Part shown: piece by piece, positions 6,786 through 15,010 of the stretch
Layout of the letters: each line of letters opens with the position of its first letter
Numbering within the stretch: the first letter of the stretch is position 1
NCBI RefSeq assembly: GCF_003254745.1
Contig: NZ_QKXH01000011.1
Span: 62,001 to 126,000, forward strand
DNA: 64,000 nt
Source: Flavobacterium aquariorum
Lineage (GTDB): Bacteria; Bacteroidota; Bacteroidia; Flavobacteriales; Flavobacteriaceae
Direction of reading: 5' to 3'
Program-made: the position numbers and the translations under genes
Notes under the pieces: generated by a model
Told to the model about the DNA's origin: nothing
The model's input: the letters and a program-made list of their open reading frames with translations, nothing else
Databases searched by the model: none

Positions 6786-7787
6786 CTAAGCACTCACATA
6801 AGTTTGTTCTTTGTGATAGTTAAAAATAGGCTTCAAAATATCGGATAATTGATTGAACTCTATTAAATAGGCATCGTGCCCGTGAATCGATTGAATTTGG
6901 TGATAAAAAACATTGTGTTTCTTATTGGTCAACTCCCTATAGGTTTTACGAGTTTCCTCCGCGATAAACAAATAATCCGTATCAACAGTAATTAGATGAA
7001 TATTGGCCTCAATACCACTGGCAACTGTTAAAAAATCTAGCCTATTCCTAGTAATATCAATTGTTTTAAGCAAATGATTCATCAGCTTATAGGCCGCCAA
7101 TCGATACCTATTCTTTAATTTAAAACCATGATCCAATAGCCAGTTTTCTATCTGCAAAACGGACAATTCATCCAATTTACTTCTCTTAAATCTTTGATTT
7201 ACATATTCCGGTGTCCTATATAATAATGTGGCATGCAGGCGAGCATCCACAATCGGATCATCCGAATGATTTAGAATTTGATCTTGAATCAAAACATTGG
7301 CAATAACCCAGTCGGTGGCTTTCCAATCTGAAGCAATAGGAATCAAATTATCAATTTTATCGGGTTGTAAAGCAGCCATTTCCCATGCTATTGCACCACC
7401 TAAACTTCCACCAATAATGGCGTAAACATTTTCCACCTTTAAGAAAAACAATCCTTCCCAAAAGATTCTGGCAATGTCACGAATACTATAATCTCGGTAA
7501 TTATCAATTAAATTATCAATATTATCATCAAATCCATTTCCAGGAATATTAAAAGCGATAATCGTAAAATAATTAGTATCAACTGCCTTTTTTTCGCCTA
7601 CAATGCCACTCCACCAACCTTTTTCTCCTGTCACATTAGAATTTCCTGTCAAAGAATGATTCACCACTACAACAGGAGCACTGCCTAATGGTTGCCCAAA
7701 AACTTGATAAAACAAAGGAAGATAAGACTTCTGCTTTCCTATTTCTAAATCAAAATTAAAGAGATCTATTTTTTCTAAATTTTCCAT
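6786..7787 (-). CDS. metX: Homoserine O-acetyltransferase-like (MetX paralogue 2)
   Basis: A 333-residue paralogue of the protein at 4123-5115. It shares VNHSLTGNS (residues 43-51), GWWSGIVGEKKAVDTN, IPGNGFDD, the elbow GGSLGGAIAWE with Ser128, and the C-terminal SIHGHDAYLIEF. It should transfer an acyl group to homoserine. It lies 91 bases after metY on the same strand, so substrate supply and sulfhydrylation are paired. A hairpin with a T-rich tail (7814-7856) lies in the gap and may lower expression relative to metY. ATG at 7787 gives a start that aligns with the paralogue. Confidence 0.87.
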   Translation of the reverse strand: MENLEKIDLFNFDLEIGKQKSYLPLFYQVFGQPLGSAPVVVVNHSLTGNSNVTGEKGWWSGIVGEKKAVDTNYFTIIAFNIPGNGFDDNIDNLIDNYRDYSIRDIARIFWEGLFFLKVENVYAIIGGSLGGAIAWEMAALQPDKIDNLIPIASDWKATDWVIANVLIQDQILNHSDDPIVDARLHATLLYRTPEYVNQRFKRSKLDELSVLQIENWLLDHGFKLKNRYRLAAYKLMNHLLKTIDITRNRLDFLTVASGIEANIHLITVDTDYLFIAEETRKTYRELTNKKHNVFYHQIQSIHGHDAYLIEFNQLSDILKPIFNYHKEQTYVSA

Positions 7788-7813
7788 TTTGAATATTTTT
7801 TTAGTTATTTTTT

Positions 7814-7856
7814 AAAAAACTGCCTTAGACTATAATCAATAACTAAGACAGTTTTA
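7814..7856 (-). terminator. Hairpin between metY and metX2
   Basis: Minus strand AAAACTGTCTTAG / CTAAGGCAGTTTTTT, about 12 bp with a G-U pair and a loop of about 14 bases, ending in U residues. It may be a partial terminator or a processing site inside the operon. Confidence 0.6.
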
Positions 7857-7878
7857 CCTAACAAAAACTAACACTTTT

Positions 7879-9171
7879 CTATACCAATTGAGGCGTTTTG
7901 ATAGTTTCAAAAACAGCTTTTAAATCTGCTTTCAAATCCTCTATATCTTCTAATCCAACAGACAGTCGAATTAAATCTTTAGTTACTCCAGTTGCAATTT
8001 GCTCCTCTTCGGACAATTGCTGATGTGTTGTACTGGCAGGATGTATAATTAAGGATTTGGTATCCCCAATATTGGCCAACAAAGAAAACAACTTGGTATT
8101 GTCAGCTACTTTTTTGGCAGCGTCAAAGCCCGCTTTTAGTCCAAAAGTCACCACGCCACTTTGTCCCTTTGGCAAATATTTTTGCGCTAAAACATAATAC
8201 TTACTCGATTTAAGTCCCGGATAATTTACCCAAGCCACTTCCTCCTGAATTTCCAGCCATTGGGCTAACGCCAAAGCATTTTCACTGTGTCTTCGAATAC
8301 GAACTTCCAAAGTTTCTAATCCTTGAATGATTTGGAAAGCATTAAATGGACTCAAAGCTGCCCCAAAATCTCTCAAACCTTCAATTCTTACTTTTGCAAT
8401 AAAAGCTGCATTTCCTAAAGCTTCATGATAAACCAAACCGTGATACCCCACAGAAGGTTCCGTAAATTCAGGAAATTTTCCGTTACCCCAATCAAATTTC
8501 CCAGCATCTATGATGACCCCGCCCAAAGAAGTTCCGTTACCCGAAATGTATTTGGTCAGAGAGTGAATAACAATATCCGCTCCATGCTCAATTGGATTTA
8601 ATAAATAAGGCGACGCCACAGTATTATCGACAATTAAGGGAACTTTGAAAGCTTTGGCTTCATCCGAAATTGCCTTTAAATTTAGTACGTCTAACTTTGG
8701 ATTCCCTAAACTTTCTACAAAAAAAGCTCTGGTACTTTCTTTAGCGGCTTTGGTAAAATTTTCGAGATCTGATGGATCAACAAAAGTGGTTGTGATTCCT
8801 AACCTTGGGAGAGTCACTTTTAATAAATTATAAGTTCCTCCATATAAACTGTTGGAAGCCACGATATGATCACCAGCTTTTAGCAAGACCAATAATGCTG
8901 TAGAAATAGCCGACGCCCCTGAAGCGGTAACTACTGCTCCAATTCCTCCTTCCAGAGTTGCCAATCGTTGTTCCAGAATATCATTCGTTGGATTATTTAA
9001 TCTGGTGTAGATGAACCCCGCTTCGGCAAGACCAAATAAATTAGCCGCATGATCGGAATTATTAAATACATACGAAGTAGTTTGATAAATTGGAACAGCT
9101 CTGGTTCCTCCGTTTTTAGTTACGTCGTGCCCTGCATGTAATGCGTTTGTTGCGAATTTTTGTGTGCTCAT
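7879..9171 (-). CDS. metY: O-acetylhomoserine sulfhydrylase
   Basis: A 430-residue PLP-dependent enzyme that makes homocysteine from O-acetylhomoserine and sulfide. The PLP lysine is Lys207 in VIHSLTKYISGNG. The family motifs YTRLNNPTND (55-64), TASGASAI (82-89), SLYGGTYNLL (108-117) and DNTVASPYL (182-190) are all present, and the length of about 430 is typical of MetY rather than of the shorter gamma-synthases. Two tandem leader-peptide attenuators (9240-9531) precede it. A truncated relative lies at 5859-6110. metX2 follows. Confidence 0.95.
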   Translation of the reverse strand: MSTQKFATNALHAGHDVTKNGGTRAVPIYQTTSYVFNNSDHAANLFGLAEAGFIYTRLNNPTNDILEQRLATLEGGIGAVVTASGASAISTALLVLLKAGDHIVASNSLYGGTYNLLKVTLPRLGITTTFVDPSDLENFTKAAKESTRAFFVESLGNPKLDVLNLKAISDEAKAFKVPLIVDNTVASPYLLNPIEHGADIVIHSLTKYISGNGTSLGGVIIDAGKFDWGNGKFPEFTEPSVGYHGLVYHEALGNAAFIAKVRIEGLRDFGAALSPFNAFQIIQGLETLEVRIRRHSENALALAQWLEIQEEVAWVNYPGLKSSKYYVLAQKYLPKGQSGVVTFGLKAGFDAAKKVADNTKLFSLLANIGDTKSLIIHPASTTHQQLSEEEQIATGVTKDLIRLSVGLEDIEDLKADLKAVFETIKTPQLV

Positions 9172-9239
9172 AATTTTAAGTTTTAAATGTTTTATAATTA
9201 GTTTTACGATTTAGCTTTGAGTTTTGAAATGAATTCGGA

Positions 9240-9280
9240 AAACAAAAAAGCCCTTTTGGATGATTTACCAAAAGGGCTTA
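9240..9280 (-). terminator. Proximal attenuator terminator of metY
   Basis: Minus strand stem AGCCCTTTTGG / CCAAAAGGGCT (9249-9259 and 9268-9278), 11 perfect base pairs with an 8-base loop, followed by TTTTTTG. It lies between promoter-side leader and gene, about 70 bases before the metY ATG, so it must be read through for expression. The arm CTTTTGG (9268-9274) can pair instead with CCAAAAG at the end of the leader ORF (9313-9319). A small palindrome TATAGTT/AACTATA at 9279-9293 separates them. Confidence 0.9.
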
Positions 9281-9309
9281 TAGTTCAACTATAACAAGGA
9301 TTAATTCCT

Positions 9310-9378
9310 TTACTTTTGGCAATAGCAAATTGGGATGCACATACACATCATACAACACATTATCATTTTATTTACCAT
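9310..9378 (-). CDS. Met/Cys-rich leader peptide (proximal, metY)
   Basis: A 22-codon ORF (ATG 9376-9378, TAA 9310-9312) with six Met and six Cys codons, including the run MIMCCMMCMC. AAGGAG (9388-9393) lies nine bases before this ATG, a strong ribosome binding site, unusual in this AT-rich window. That favours real translation. An in-frame ATG at 9385-9387 abuts the AAGGAG and is a poorer start. The last codons contain the anti-terminator arm CCAAAAG. A ribosome that reaches the stop would mask this arm and allow termination, whereas stalling at Met or Cys codons would free it. Confidence 0.75.
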   Translation of the reverse strand: MVNKMIMCCMMCMCIPICYCQK

Positions 9379-9410
9379 TGTTTTCATCTCCTTATTTTTT
9401 TCTTACTTCT

Positions 9411-9441
9411 TCAAAAAAAAACCTCTGCTGTTGGCAGAGGT
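9411..9441 (-). terminator. Distal attenuator terminator of metY
   Basis: Minus strand ACCTCTGC / GCAGAGGT (9421-9428 and 9434-9441), 8 bp with a 5-base loop and eight U residues after it. The arm CTCTGC can pair with GCAGGG in the leader ORF (9478-9483; one G-U), giving the competing anti-terminator. Confidence 0.88.
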
Positions 9442-9462
9442 CTATATTGTTATATTTTACAA

Positions 9463-9531
9463 TTATACAATACTGCGCCCTGCGGAAGTTTTCCACATCA
9501 TATAACACATATTGCACATCATTAATTTCAT
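9463..9531 (-). CDS. Met-rich leader peptide (distal, metY)
   Basis: A 22-codon ORF (ATG 9529-9531, TAA 9463-9465) starting MKLMMCNMCYMMW: six Met and two Cys in the first 12 codons. It has the same length as the proximal leader and is followed by an attenuator. No clear ribosome binding site precedes it, as is common in Bacteroidota. Together with the proximal leader it gives two serial checks before metY. Confidence 0.65.
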   Translation of the reverse strand: MKLMMCNMCYMMWKTSAGRSIV

Positions 9532-9670
9532 TTTGTTTTTATTTGATGAGGCAAAAGTGCAAACTATTTTTTGATCCACCAAGGAAAAGTTTATTTATTT
9601 TTATAAATTCTATGTAATTAATAGAACTTGTTAAATTCCTCTTAATAAATTAAAAAAAACAAAAGAATAA

Positions 9671-9700
9671 TTTGCAATTCAAAATGGTTTCATACATTTG
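9671..9700 (+). promoter_or_regulatory. metK promoter
   Basis: TTTG at 9671-9674 and TACATTTG at 9693-9700 with 18 bases between match the Bacteroidota -33/-7 consensus. The predicted start of transcription falls just before the riboswitch at 9710. Confidence 0.65.
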
Positions 9701-9709
9701 CACCCGAAT

Positions 9710-9808
9710 ATAAGAGGAAAAATTTGAACTGATTGCAACCTCTTCATAATGAAATGGATTCATTATGGATGCTGAAAAATTTTCAGTAGAAAAAATGCTA
9801 AAGCAGAA
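9710..9808 (+). promoter_or_regulatory. SAM-II-type riboswitch with long loop (metK leader)
   Basis: AAGAGG (9712-9717) pairs with CCTCTT (9739-9744). The enclosed ATTTGAACTGATTGCAA resembles the SAM-II core between its P1 strands. After P1 comes an inserted hairpin CATAATGAA/TTCATTATG (9744-9764), then AAAAAATGCTAAAGCAG (9790-9806), which resembles the conserved 3' GCTAAA segment that closes the SAM-II pseudoknot. Long-loop SAM-II RNAs are known from Bacteroidota. SAM control of SAM synthetase makes sense. Assignment is by motif reading, not by a covariance search. Confidence 0.7.
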
Positions 9809-9871
9809 ACTCTTCTTTAGCCTTTCCAGCAATTATTTTTCCTCGATTAATTTTTAAAATTTATAATTATT

Positions 9872-11122
9872 ATGGCTTATTTATTTACGTCAGAATCTGT
9901 AAGTGAGGGACACCCAGACAAAGTTGCAGATCAAATTTCAGATGCATTAATTGATAACTTTTTGGCATTTGATGCTGACTCAAAAGTAGCTTGTGAAACC
10001 TTGGTTACTACTGGTCAAGTAATTTTGGCTGGTGAAGTAAAGTCAAATACCTACTTAGATGTACAACAAATTGCCCGCGAAGTGATTCGTAAAATTGGTT
10101 ATACAAAAAGCGAATACATGTTTGAAGCCAATTCTTGTGGTATTCTTTCAGCAATTCACGAACAATCTGCAGATATCAATCAAGGTGTTGACAGAGCAAG
10201 TAAAGAAGAGCAAGGAGCTGGAGACCAAGGAATGATGTTTGGTTACGCAACGAATGAAACTGAAAATTATATGCCATTGGCACTTGATTTATCTCATAAA
10301 TTATTACAGGAATTAGCTATTTTGAGACGTGAAAATAATGAAATCACTTATTTACGTCCTGATGCAAAATCTCAAGTTACATTAGAATACAGCGACGACA
10401 ACAAGCCAACACGTATTGATGCTATTGTAATTTCTACACAACATGATGATTTTGACGAGGAAGAAGCTATGCTTGCTAAAATCAAGAAAGACATCATCGA
10501 AATATTAATTCCAAGAATCATTGCAAAAAATCCTAAACAAGCGCATTTATTCAATGATAAAATTCAATACCACATCAATCCAACCGGTAAATTCGTAATT
10601 GGAGGACCACACGGAGATACTGGATTGACAGGAAGAAAAATTATTGTTGATACTTACGGTGGAAAAGGAGCTCACGGTGGTGGTGCTTTCTCTGGAAAAG
10701 ATCCAAGTAAAGTAGATAGAAGTGCTGCTTATGCTACACGTCATATCGCAAAAAACCTTGTTGCTGCTGGTGTTGCAGATGAGATTTTAGTACAGGTTTC
10801 GTATGCAATTGGAGTAGCAAAACCAATGGGTATTTTTATTGAGACTTACGGAACATCAAAAGTGAACTTAACTAATGGTGAAATCGCTAAAAAAGTAGAA
10901 GCTATTTTTGACATGCGTCCTTACTTCATCGAACAACGTTTGAAATTAAGAAACCCTATTTATAGTGAAACTGCTGCTTACGGTCATATGGGACGTACTC
11001 CAGAAACAGTGACAAAAACGTTCTCTGCTCCAGGTGGATTAACTAAAACGGTAACTGTTGACTTGTTTACTTGGGAAAAATTAGATTTTGTTGATCAAGT
11101 TAAAGCTGCTTTTGGATTGTAA
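9872..11122 (+). CDS. metK: S-adenosylmethionine synthetase
   Basis: A 416-residue cytosolic enzyme that makes SAM from methionine and ATP. Visible signatures are [15 protein letters not shown] near the N terminus, [12 protein letters not shown], and the glycine-rich [19 protein letters not shown] segment. It is transcribed divergently from metY, behind its own promoter and a SAM-II-like leader. Both the maker of the effector and the users of the signal are thus in one locus. A strong hairpin terminator follows. Confidence 0.97.
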   Translation: MAYLFTSESVSEGHPDKVADQISDALIDNFLAFDADSKVACETLVTTGQVILAGEVKSNTYLDVQQIAREVIRKIGYTKSEYMFEANSCGILSAIHEQSADINQGVDRASKEEQGAGDQGMMFGYATNETENYMPLALDLSHKLLQELAILRRENNEITYLRPDAKSQVTLEYSDDNKPTRIDAIVISTQHDDFDEEEAMLAKIKKDIIEILIPRIIAKNPKQAHLFNDKIQYHINPTGKFVIGGPHGDTGLTGRKIIVDTYGGKGAHGGGAFSGKDPSKVDRSAAYATRHIAKNLVAAGVADEILVQVSYAIGVAKPMGIFIETYGTSKVNLTNGEIAKKVEAIFDMRPYFIEQRLKLRNPIYSETAAYGHMGRTPETVTKTFSAPGGLTKTVTVDLFTWEKLDFVDQVKAAFGL

Positions 11123-11144
11123 AAAATCTAAAATTTATTATATA

Positions 11145-11179
11145 AAAAAAACCATTCGAAATCGAATGGTTTTTTTTTA
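11145..11179 (+). terminator. metK terminator
   Basis: ACCATTCGA / TCGAATGGT (11151-11159 and 11162-11170) with flanking A and T runs; the poly-T tail lies 3' of metK. Confidence 0.9.
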
Positions 11180-11323
11180 TATATAAAAATCAAATAATCC
11201 AAGTCCCAATTATACTTATTATCATTGGGTTGAAAGTACAGATAACTCAAAAGACAATCAAAAAATAAAAATTGATAAAAAGAAAGTTGATTATAAAGAA
11301 TGAATTTCTAACCAAAAAGATTA

Positions 11324-12559
11324 CTACCATTCATTTACTTTATTGGCATCCATTTTAATAAAAATGAACAATAAAATCGTAAATCCCCACAAGCCTGAAC
11401 CTCCATAAGAAAAGAAAGGCAACGGAACCCCTATAGTTGGAAAAACCCCCACAACCATGGCAATATTTACAAAAAAGTGAGTAAATAATATTCCTGCCAC
11501 ACAATAACCATATACTCTGCTAAATTTAGTTTTTTGTCTTTCTGCAAGGTAAATTATTCGAAGAAACAAACCTGTAAAAAGGCCAATTACCACCAAGGAT
11601 CCAACAAATCCCCATTCTTCACCAACTGTAGTAAAAATGTAATCGGTATGTTGTTCAGGCACAAAACCGCCTTTGGTTTGTGTTCCTTCAAGAAATCCTT
11701 TACCAAACCAGCCACCAGAACCTACAGCAATCTCAGATTGATTGGTATTATATCCGATACCTTTCATATCTACCTCTTTGCCTAACAATATATTAAAACG
11801 ATCACGGTGGTGTTGCTTGAAAACATTGGTGAAAACATAGTTCACAGATAAAACAAAACCTGATATAAGCGCAAAAAGCATGGCACTCAACACAATGTTC
11901 CGATCCCCTATTCTCGATTTGTAATGTACAAGGACAATAACCACCAAAGCCATTAAAATAACATACTGGGGCTCTAAAACCAGCGTTAACATAAAAAGCA
12001 CTATGGTTATAAAACCAGTCCAAACATACCAAGATGGTAATCCTTCTCTAAACAAAACAATAATAAAAATACTATAGATCATCGCACTTCCTGGATCGGG
12101 CTGTGGCAAGATTAGCATAACCGGCAAAAAGACAATAGCTAATGCCTGTACTTGTCGATTAACATCTTTTAGGTTTATCTGTGTGTCGCTTAAATATTTG
12201 GCCAATGCCAACGAAGTTGCCGCTTTTGCAAACTCGGAGGGCTGCAATGTAAAACTCCCAATTGCGTACCAACAACGTTGTCCTGCAATTGTTTTACCGA
12301 AGGCAAACAGACCTACAAGGGACAGTAAAGAAATTACAAAGATGATACTGGCATATTTTTCATAAAATTTGCCATCAATATACAAGAGAATAAAAATCAA
12401 AGGAACAGATAAAGCAATAAATATAGCTTGCTTTTCATAAGTCCCTTCAGTAGAAGACAATGAAGAAGAATAAATATTTAACCAACCTAAAAACACAAGT
12501 AAAATGTAGATAATGATACATATCCAATCAATATTGCTTGATAAACTTTGATTTTTCAT
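11324..12559 (-). CDS. rodA: Rod-shape glycosyltransferase RodA
   Basis: A 411-residue multi-pass membrane protein of the SEDS family, which polymerises peptidoglycan glycan strands with a class B PBP. The family features are visible: LQPSEFAKAATSLALAKYL, PQPDPGSAMIY, and the C-terminal GVPLPFFSYGGSGLW. It is the last gene of the mre cluster, 10 bases after the PBP2 gene. That pairing identifies it as RodA rather than FtsW. Confidence 0.95.
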   Translation of the reverse strand: MKNQSLSSNIDWICIIIYILLVFLGWLNIYSSSLSSTEGTYEKQAIFIALSVPLIFILLYIDGKFYEKYASIIFVISLLSLVGLFAFGKTIAGQRCWYAIGSFTLQPSEFAKAATSLALAKYLSDTQINLKDVNRQVQALAIVFLPVMLILPQPDPGSAMIYSIFIIVLFREGLPSWYVWTGFITIVLFMLTLVLEPQYVILMALVVIVLVHYKSRIGDRNIVLSAMLFALISGFVLSVNYVFTNVFKQHHRDRFNILLGKEVDMKGIGYNTNQSEIAVGSGGWFGKGFLEGTQTKGGFVPEQHTDYIFTTVGEEWGFVGSLVVIGLFTGLFLRIIYLAERQKTKFSRVYGYCVAGILFTHFFVNIAMVVGVFPTIGVPLPFFSYGGSGLWGFTILLFIFIKMDANKVNEW

Positions 12560-12569
12560 TTGATATGAA

Positions 12570-14507
12570 TTATTGTTTTTTGGTTTTTAAAGAATCTAAT
12601 TTTTGAGCTGCTTTTATTTTACTGTTTGTAATAGAATCTTGAATACGCAATTGTTTTTTCACTTCTTCTGAAAGACCTCCAAGTTTGGCGTAACGTCCTT
12701 GTAAACTGATATTCAAAACTCGAGTTTCTAAATCGGTCCTTGTGATTTTTTTTCTAAGGTATTTTTCAATCATTAAACTGGCAATTGGTCCAGCAATAGT
12801 AGCACCAAAACCTCCATTTTCAACCAAAACAGCTATAGCAATTTTCGGGTTATCTTTTGGAGCAAAAGCAACAAAAATAGAGTGATCTTGCATTTTGGTT
12901 CTTACTCCATCAATTTTGGCAAAATTTTCGGCTGTTCCTGTTTTTCCACAAATATCGATTCCTTCAACTCTTAAGGCATAGGCGGTCCCGTGGTTATAAA
13001 CATCAAACAAACCTTGAATCATAGGAGGAAAATATTTTTTGTCGATAGTTGTAACATGCTTTGTCGTAAATTTAGTATCGATTTTCTCTCCCTTTATTTT
13101 CTTAATAATATGAGGAGTGTAATAGTACCCCTCATTAGCAACAGCAGACATCATATTGGCCAATTGTATAGGAGTCATTAATACTTCTCCTTGACCGATG
13201 GCATTGGATATAATTGTTTTTCCACTATAGCCCCAACCAGGATACATTTTTTTATACGTTTTGGAAGTAGGGATCTTTCCTTTTCTACCAGTTGGCAGAT
13301 CGTAACCCATAAATTGACCTAATCCAAAACTCTTAACATGATTGCTCCATACATCCACAGCATATGGTGCCTTATATTTTCCAATAGTTCTCAAATACAC
13401 ATTCGAAAAATAAGCATTACAAGACTTGTAAATACCTACATTGAGACTTCTAGGTCCAAAAATACCACAGTGACATCCTTGAAATCGGCCTGGAGCATAA
13501 TAAAAACCATGATTACAGACAAAAGTAGTTTGCTCATCTATTACTCCTTCTTGCAGTCCAACTAGACCCGTCATAATTTTAAAAGGAGATCCTGGAGGAT
13601 ATTCTGCCAATAAACCTCTATCATAAAGTGGTTTTGCAATAGAGTCATGATATAATTTTGTATAGTTTTTAGAACGTTGTCTTCCGACCAGAATTCCAGG
13701 ATCATAGGATGGTGCAGTTACAAGTGCCAAAATCTCGCCCGTTTTGGGTTCAATAGCTACAATTCCTCCTCGTTTGTTCACCATTAATTGCTCGCCATAT
13801 TTTTGGATTTCTGCATCAATAGTTAGGTTTATATCCTCTCCTTGAACAGCAATAGTATCAAATTTACCTTCTTTATAGGAACCTATTTCTCGGTTGAACT
13901 TGTCTTTTTGGAAATATTTAACCCCTTTTATACCACGAAGAATTTTTTCATAACTTTCCTCAACCCCTTGTTTACCAATCAAATCACCACTTTTATAATA
14001 ATGGTTTTTTTCAATTAATTTATCGTTGACTTGTGTTATAAATCCAAAAATATTCGCTCCAAAATCAACTTCGTAATCACGCAAGGCACGTTTTTGAAAA
14101 TAAAAGCCTTCAAACTTTCTGATTTTTTCTTGAAAAGCAGCAAACTCATTTTTGTTCAATTGAGCCAAAAATACCGAAGGCAATCTTGGACTGTATACTT
14201 TGGCTTTTTCTATCCTTTTTATAAAATCGTCCTTCGTAATATTCAATAATTTACAAAACTCGAGAGTGTCAGTATTATTCAACTCTCTAGGAATTACCAT
14301 TATATCGTAAGAAGGCTGATTGGCAACTAATAACACGCCATTTCTATCATAAATATAACCTCTCTCTGGATAATCATATTTGATTTTAATTGCATTATTT
14401 TCTGATTTCAGCTTAAAAGAATCGTCAATAATTTGTAAGTAAAAAACACGTATGATTAACAAAGATGCACCAATAATAATTAAAGCTGGTAACAAGACTT
14501 TTCTCAT
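12570..14507 (-). CDS. mrdA: Penicillin-binding protein 2 (elongation transpeptidase)
   Basis: A 645-residue class B PBP with one N-terminal membrane anchor (about residues 4-24), a dimerisation domain containing PERGYIYDRNG (47-57), and a transpeptidase domain. The catalytic serine is Ser307 in SPFK, the second motif is SCN in YKSCNAYF, and the third is KTG in CGKTGTAEN. It cross-links lateral-wall peptidoglycan together with RodA under MreB guidance. The start codon overlaps the mreD stop by four bases. The C-terminal tail is charged and likely disordered. Confidence 0.95.
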   Translation of the reverse strand: MRKVLLPALIIIGASLLIIRVFYLQIIDDSFKLKSENNAIKIKYDYPERGYIYDRNGVLLVANQPSYDIMVIPRELNNTDTLEFCKLLNITKDDFIKRIEKAKVYSPRLPSVFLAQLNKNEFAAFQEKIRKFEGFYFQKRALRDYEVDFGANIFGFITQVNDKLIEKNHYYKSGDLIGKQGVEESYEKILRGIKGVKYFQKDKFNREIGSYKEGKFDTIAVQGEDINLTIDAEIQKYGEQLMVNKRGGIVAIEPKTGEILALVTAPSYDPGILVGRQRSKNYTKLYHDSIAKPLYDRGLLAEYPPGSPFKIMTGLVGLQEGVIDEQTTFVCNHGFYYAPGRFQGCHCGIFGPRSLNVGIYKSCNAYFSNVYLRTIGKYKAPYAVDVWSNHVKSFGLGQFMGYDLPTGRKGKIPTSKTYKKMYPGWGYSGKTIISNAIGQGEVLMTPIQLANMMSAVANEGYYYTPHIIKKIKGEKIDTKFTTKHVTTIDKKYFPPMIQGLFDVYNHGTAYALRVEGIDICGKTGTAENFAKIDGVRTKMQDHSIFVAFAPKDNPKIAIAVLVENGGFGATIAGPIASLMIEKYLRKKITRTDLETRVLNISLQGRYAKLGGLSEEVKKQLRIQDSITNSKIKAAQKLDSLKTKKQ

Positions 14508-15010
14508 CGTTTATTTGGCTTTATTAGATAAATAAGAATAATACAGGTTAAAATAGTAAACAATGTGCTTAGCAAAGTTCTGAGTAGAACATCTAAGATG
14601 AAAGTAATTTGAAAAGATTCCAATAAAAATAAAGCAACATGATGTGTAGTAACTGATAATAAAATAAACGTAAATCGCTCTGGAGTCAAAACATCATTCA
14701 ATTTGATTGTTTGATATTCATAACTTAGTCCGAATGAAAATTTAAAAAAGTAAGGCCTTAAATAAGCCAAAAGAACACATGCTGTAGCATGAACTCCCCC
14801 CGAATTAGAAAATAAATCCATGATTAAACCCAGAAAAAAACTAGCGATAAGCAGATTGGCCTTGTTCCCGTTTACAGGGTAAAGGATGATGAAAAGGATA
14901 TAGGGAAATGCACTTACATAACCTCCGAAATTCATATTATTAAAAACTAGAATTTGTAAAGCTAATAAGAGCACAAAACGAAAAATATTCACTAACAACG
15001 TGCTATTCAT
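14504..15010 (-). CDS. mreD: Rod-shape-determining protein MreD
   Basis: A 168-residue hydrophobic protein with about five membrane segments, beginning MNSTLLVNIFRFVLLLALQ. Sequence conservation of MreD is low, so the call rests on topology, length and position: it overlaps mreC by eight bases and PBP2 by four, the standard place for mreD. Confidence 0.88.
   Translation of the reverse strand: MNSTLLVNIFRFVLLLALQILVFNNMNFGGYVSAFPYILFIILYPVNGNKANLLIASFFLGLIMDLFSNSGGVHATACVLLAYLRPYFFKFSFGLSYEYQTIKLNDVLTPERFTFILLSVTTHHVALFLLESFQITFILDVLLRTLLSTLFTILTCIILIYLIKPNKR

Noticed and set aside
9316-9617. Plus-strand ORFs (69 and 95 codons) across the metY leader
   Set aside because: They are the antisense of the leader peptides: the His/Thr-rich strings come from CAT and ACA, the complements of Met and Cys codons.
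9710-9808. SAM-I riboswitch before metK
   Set aside because: GCAACC is present, but the order of motifs and the closing GCTAAA segment fit SAM-II with long loops, not the S-box.
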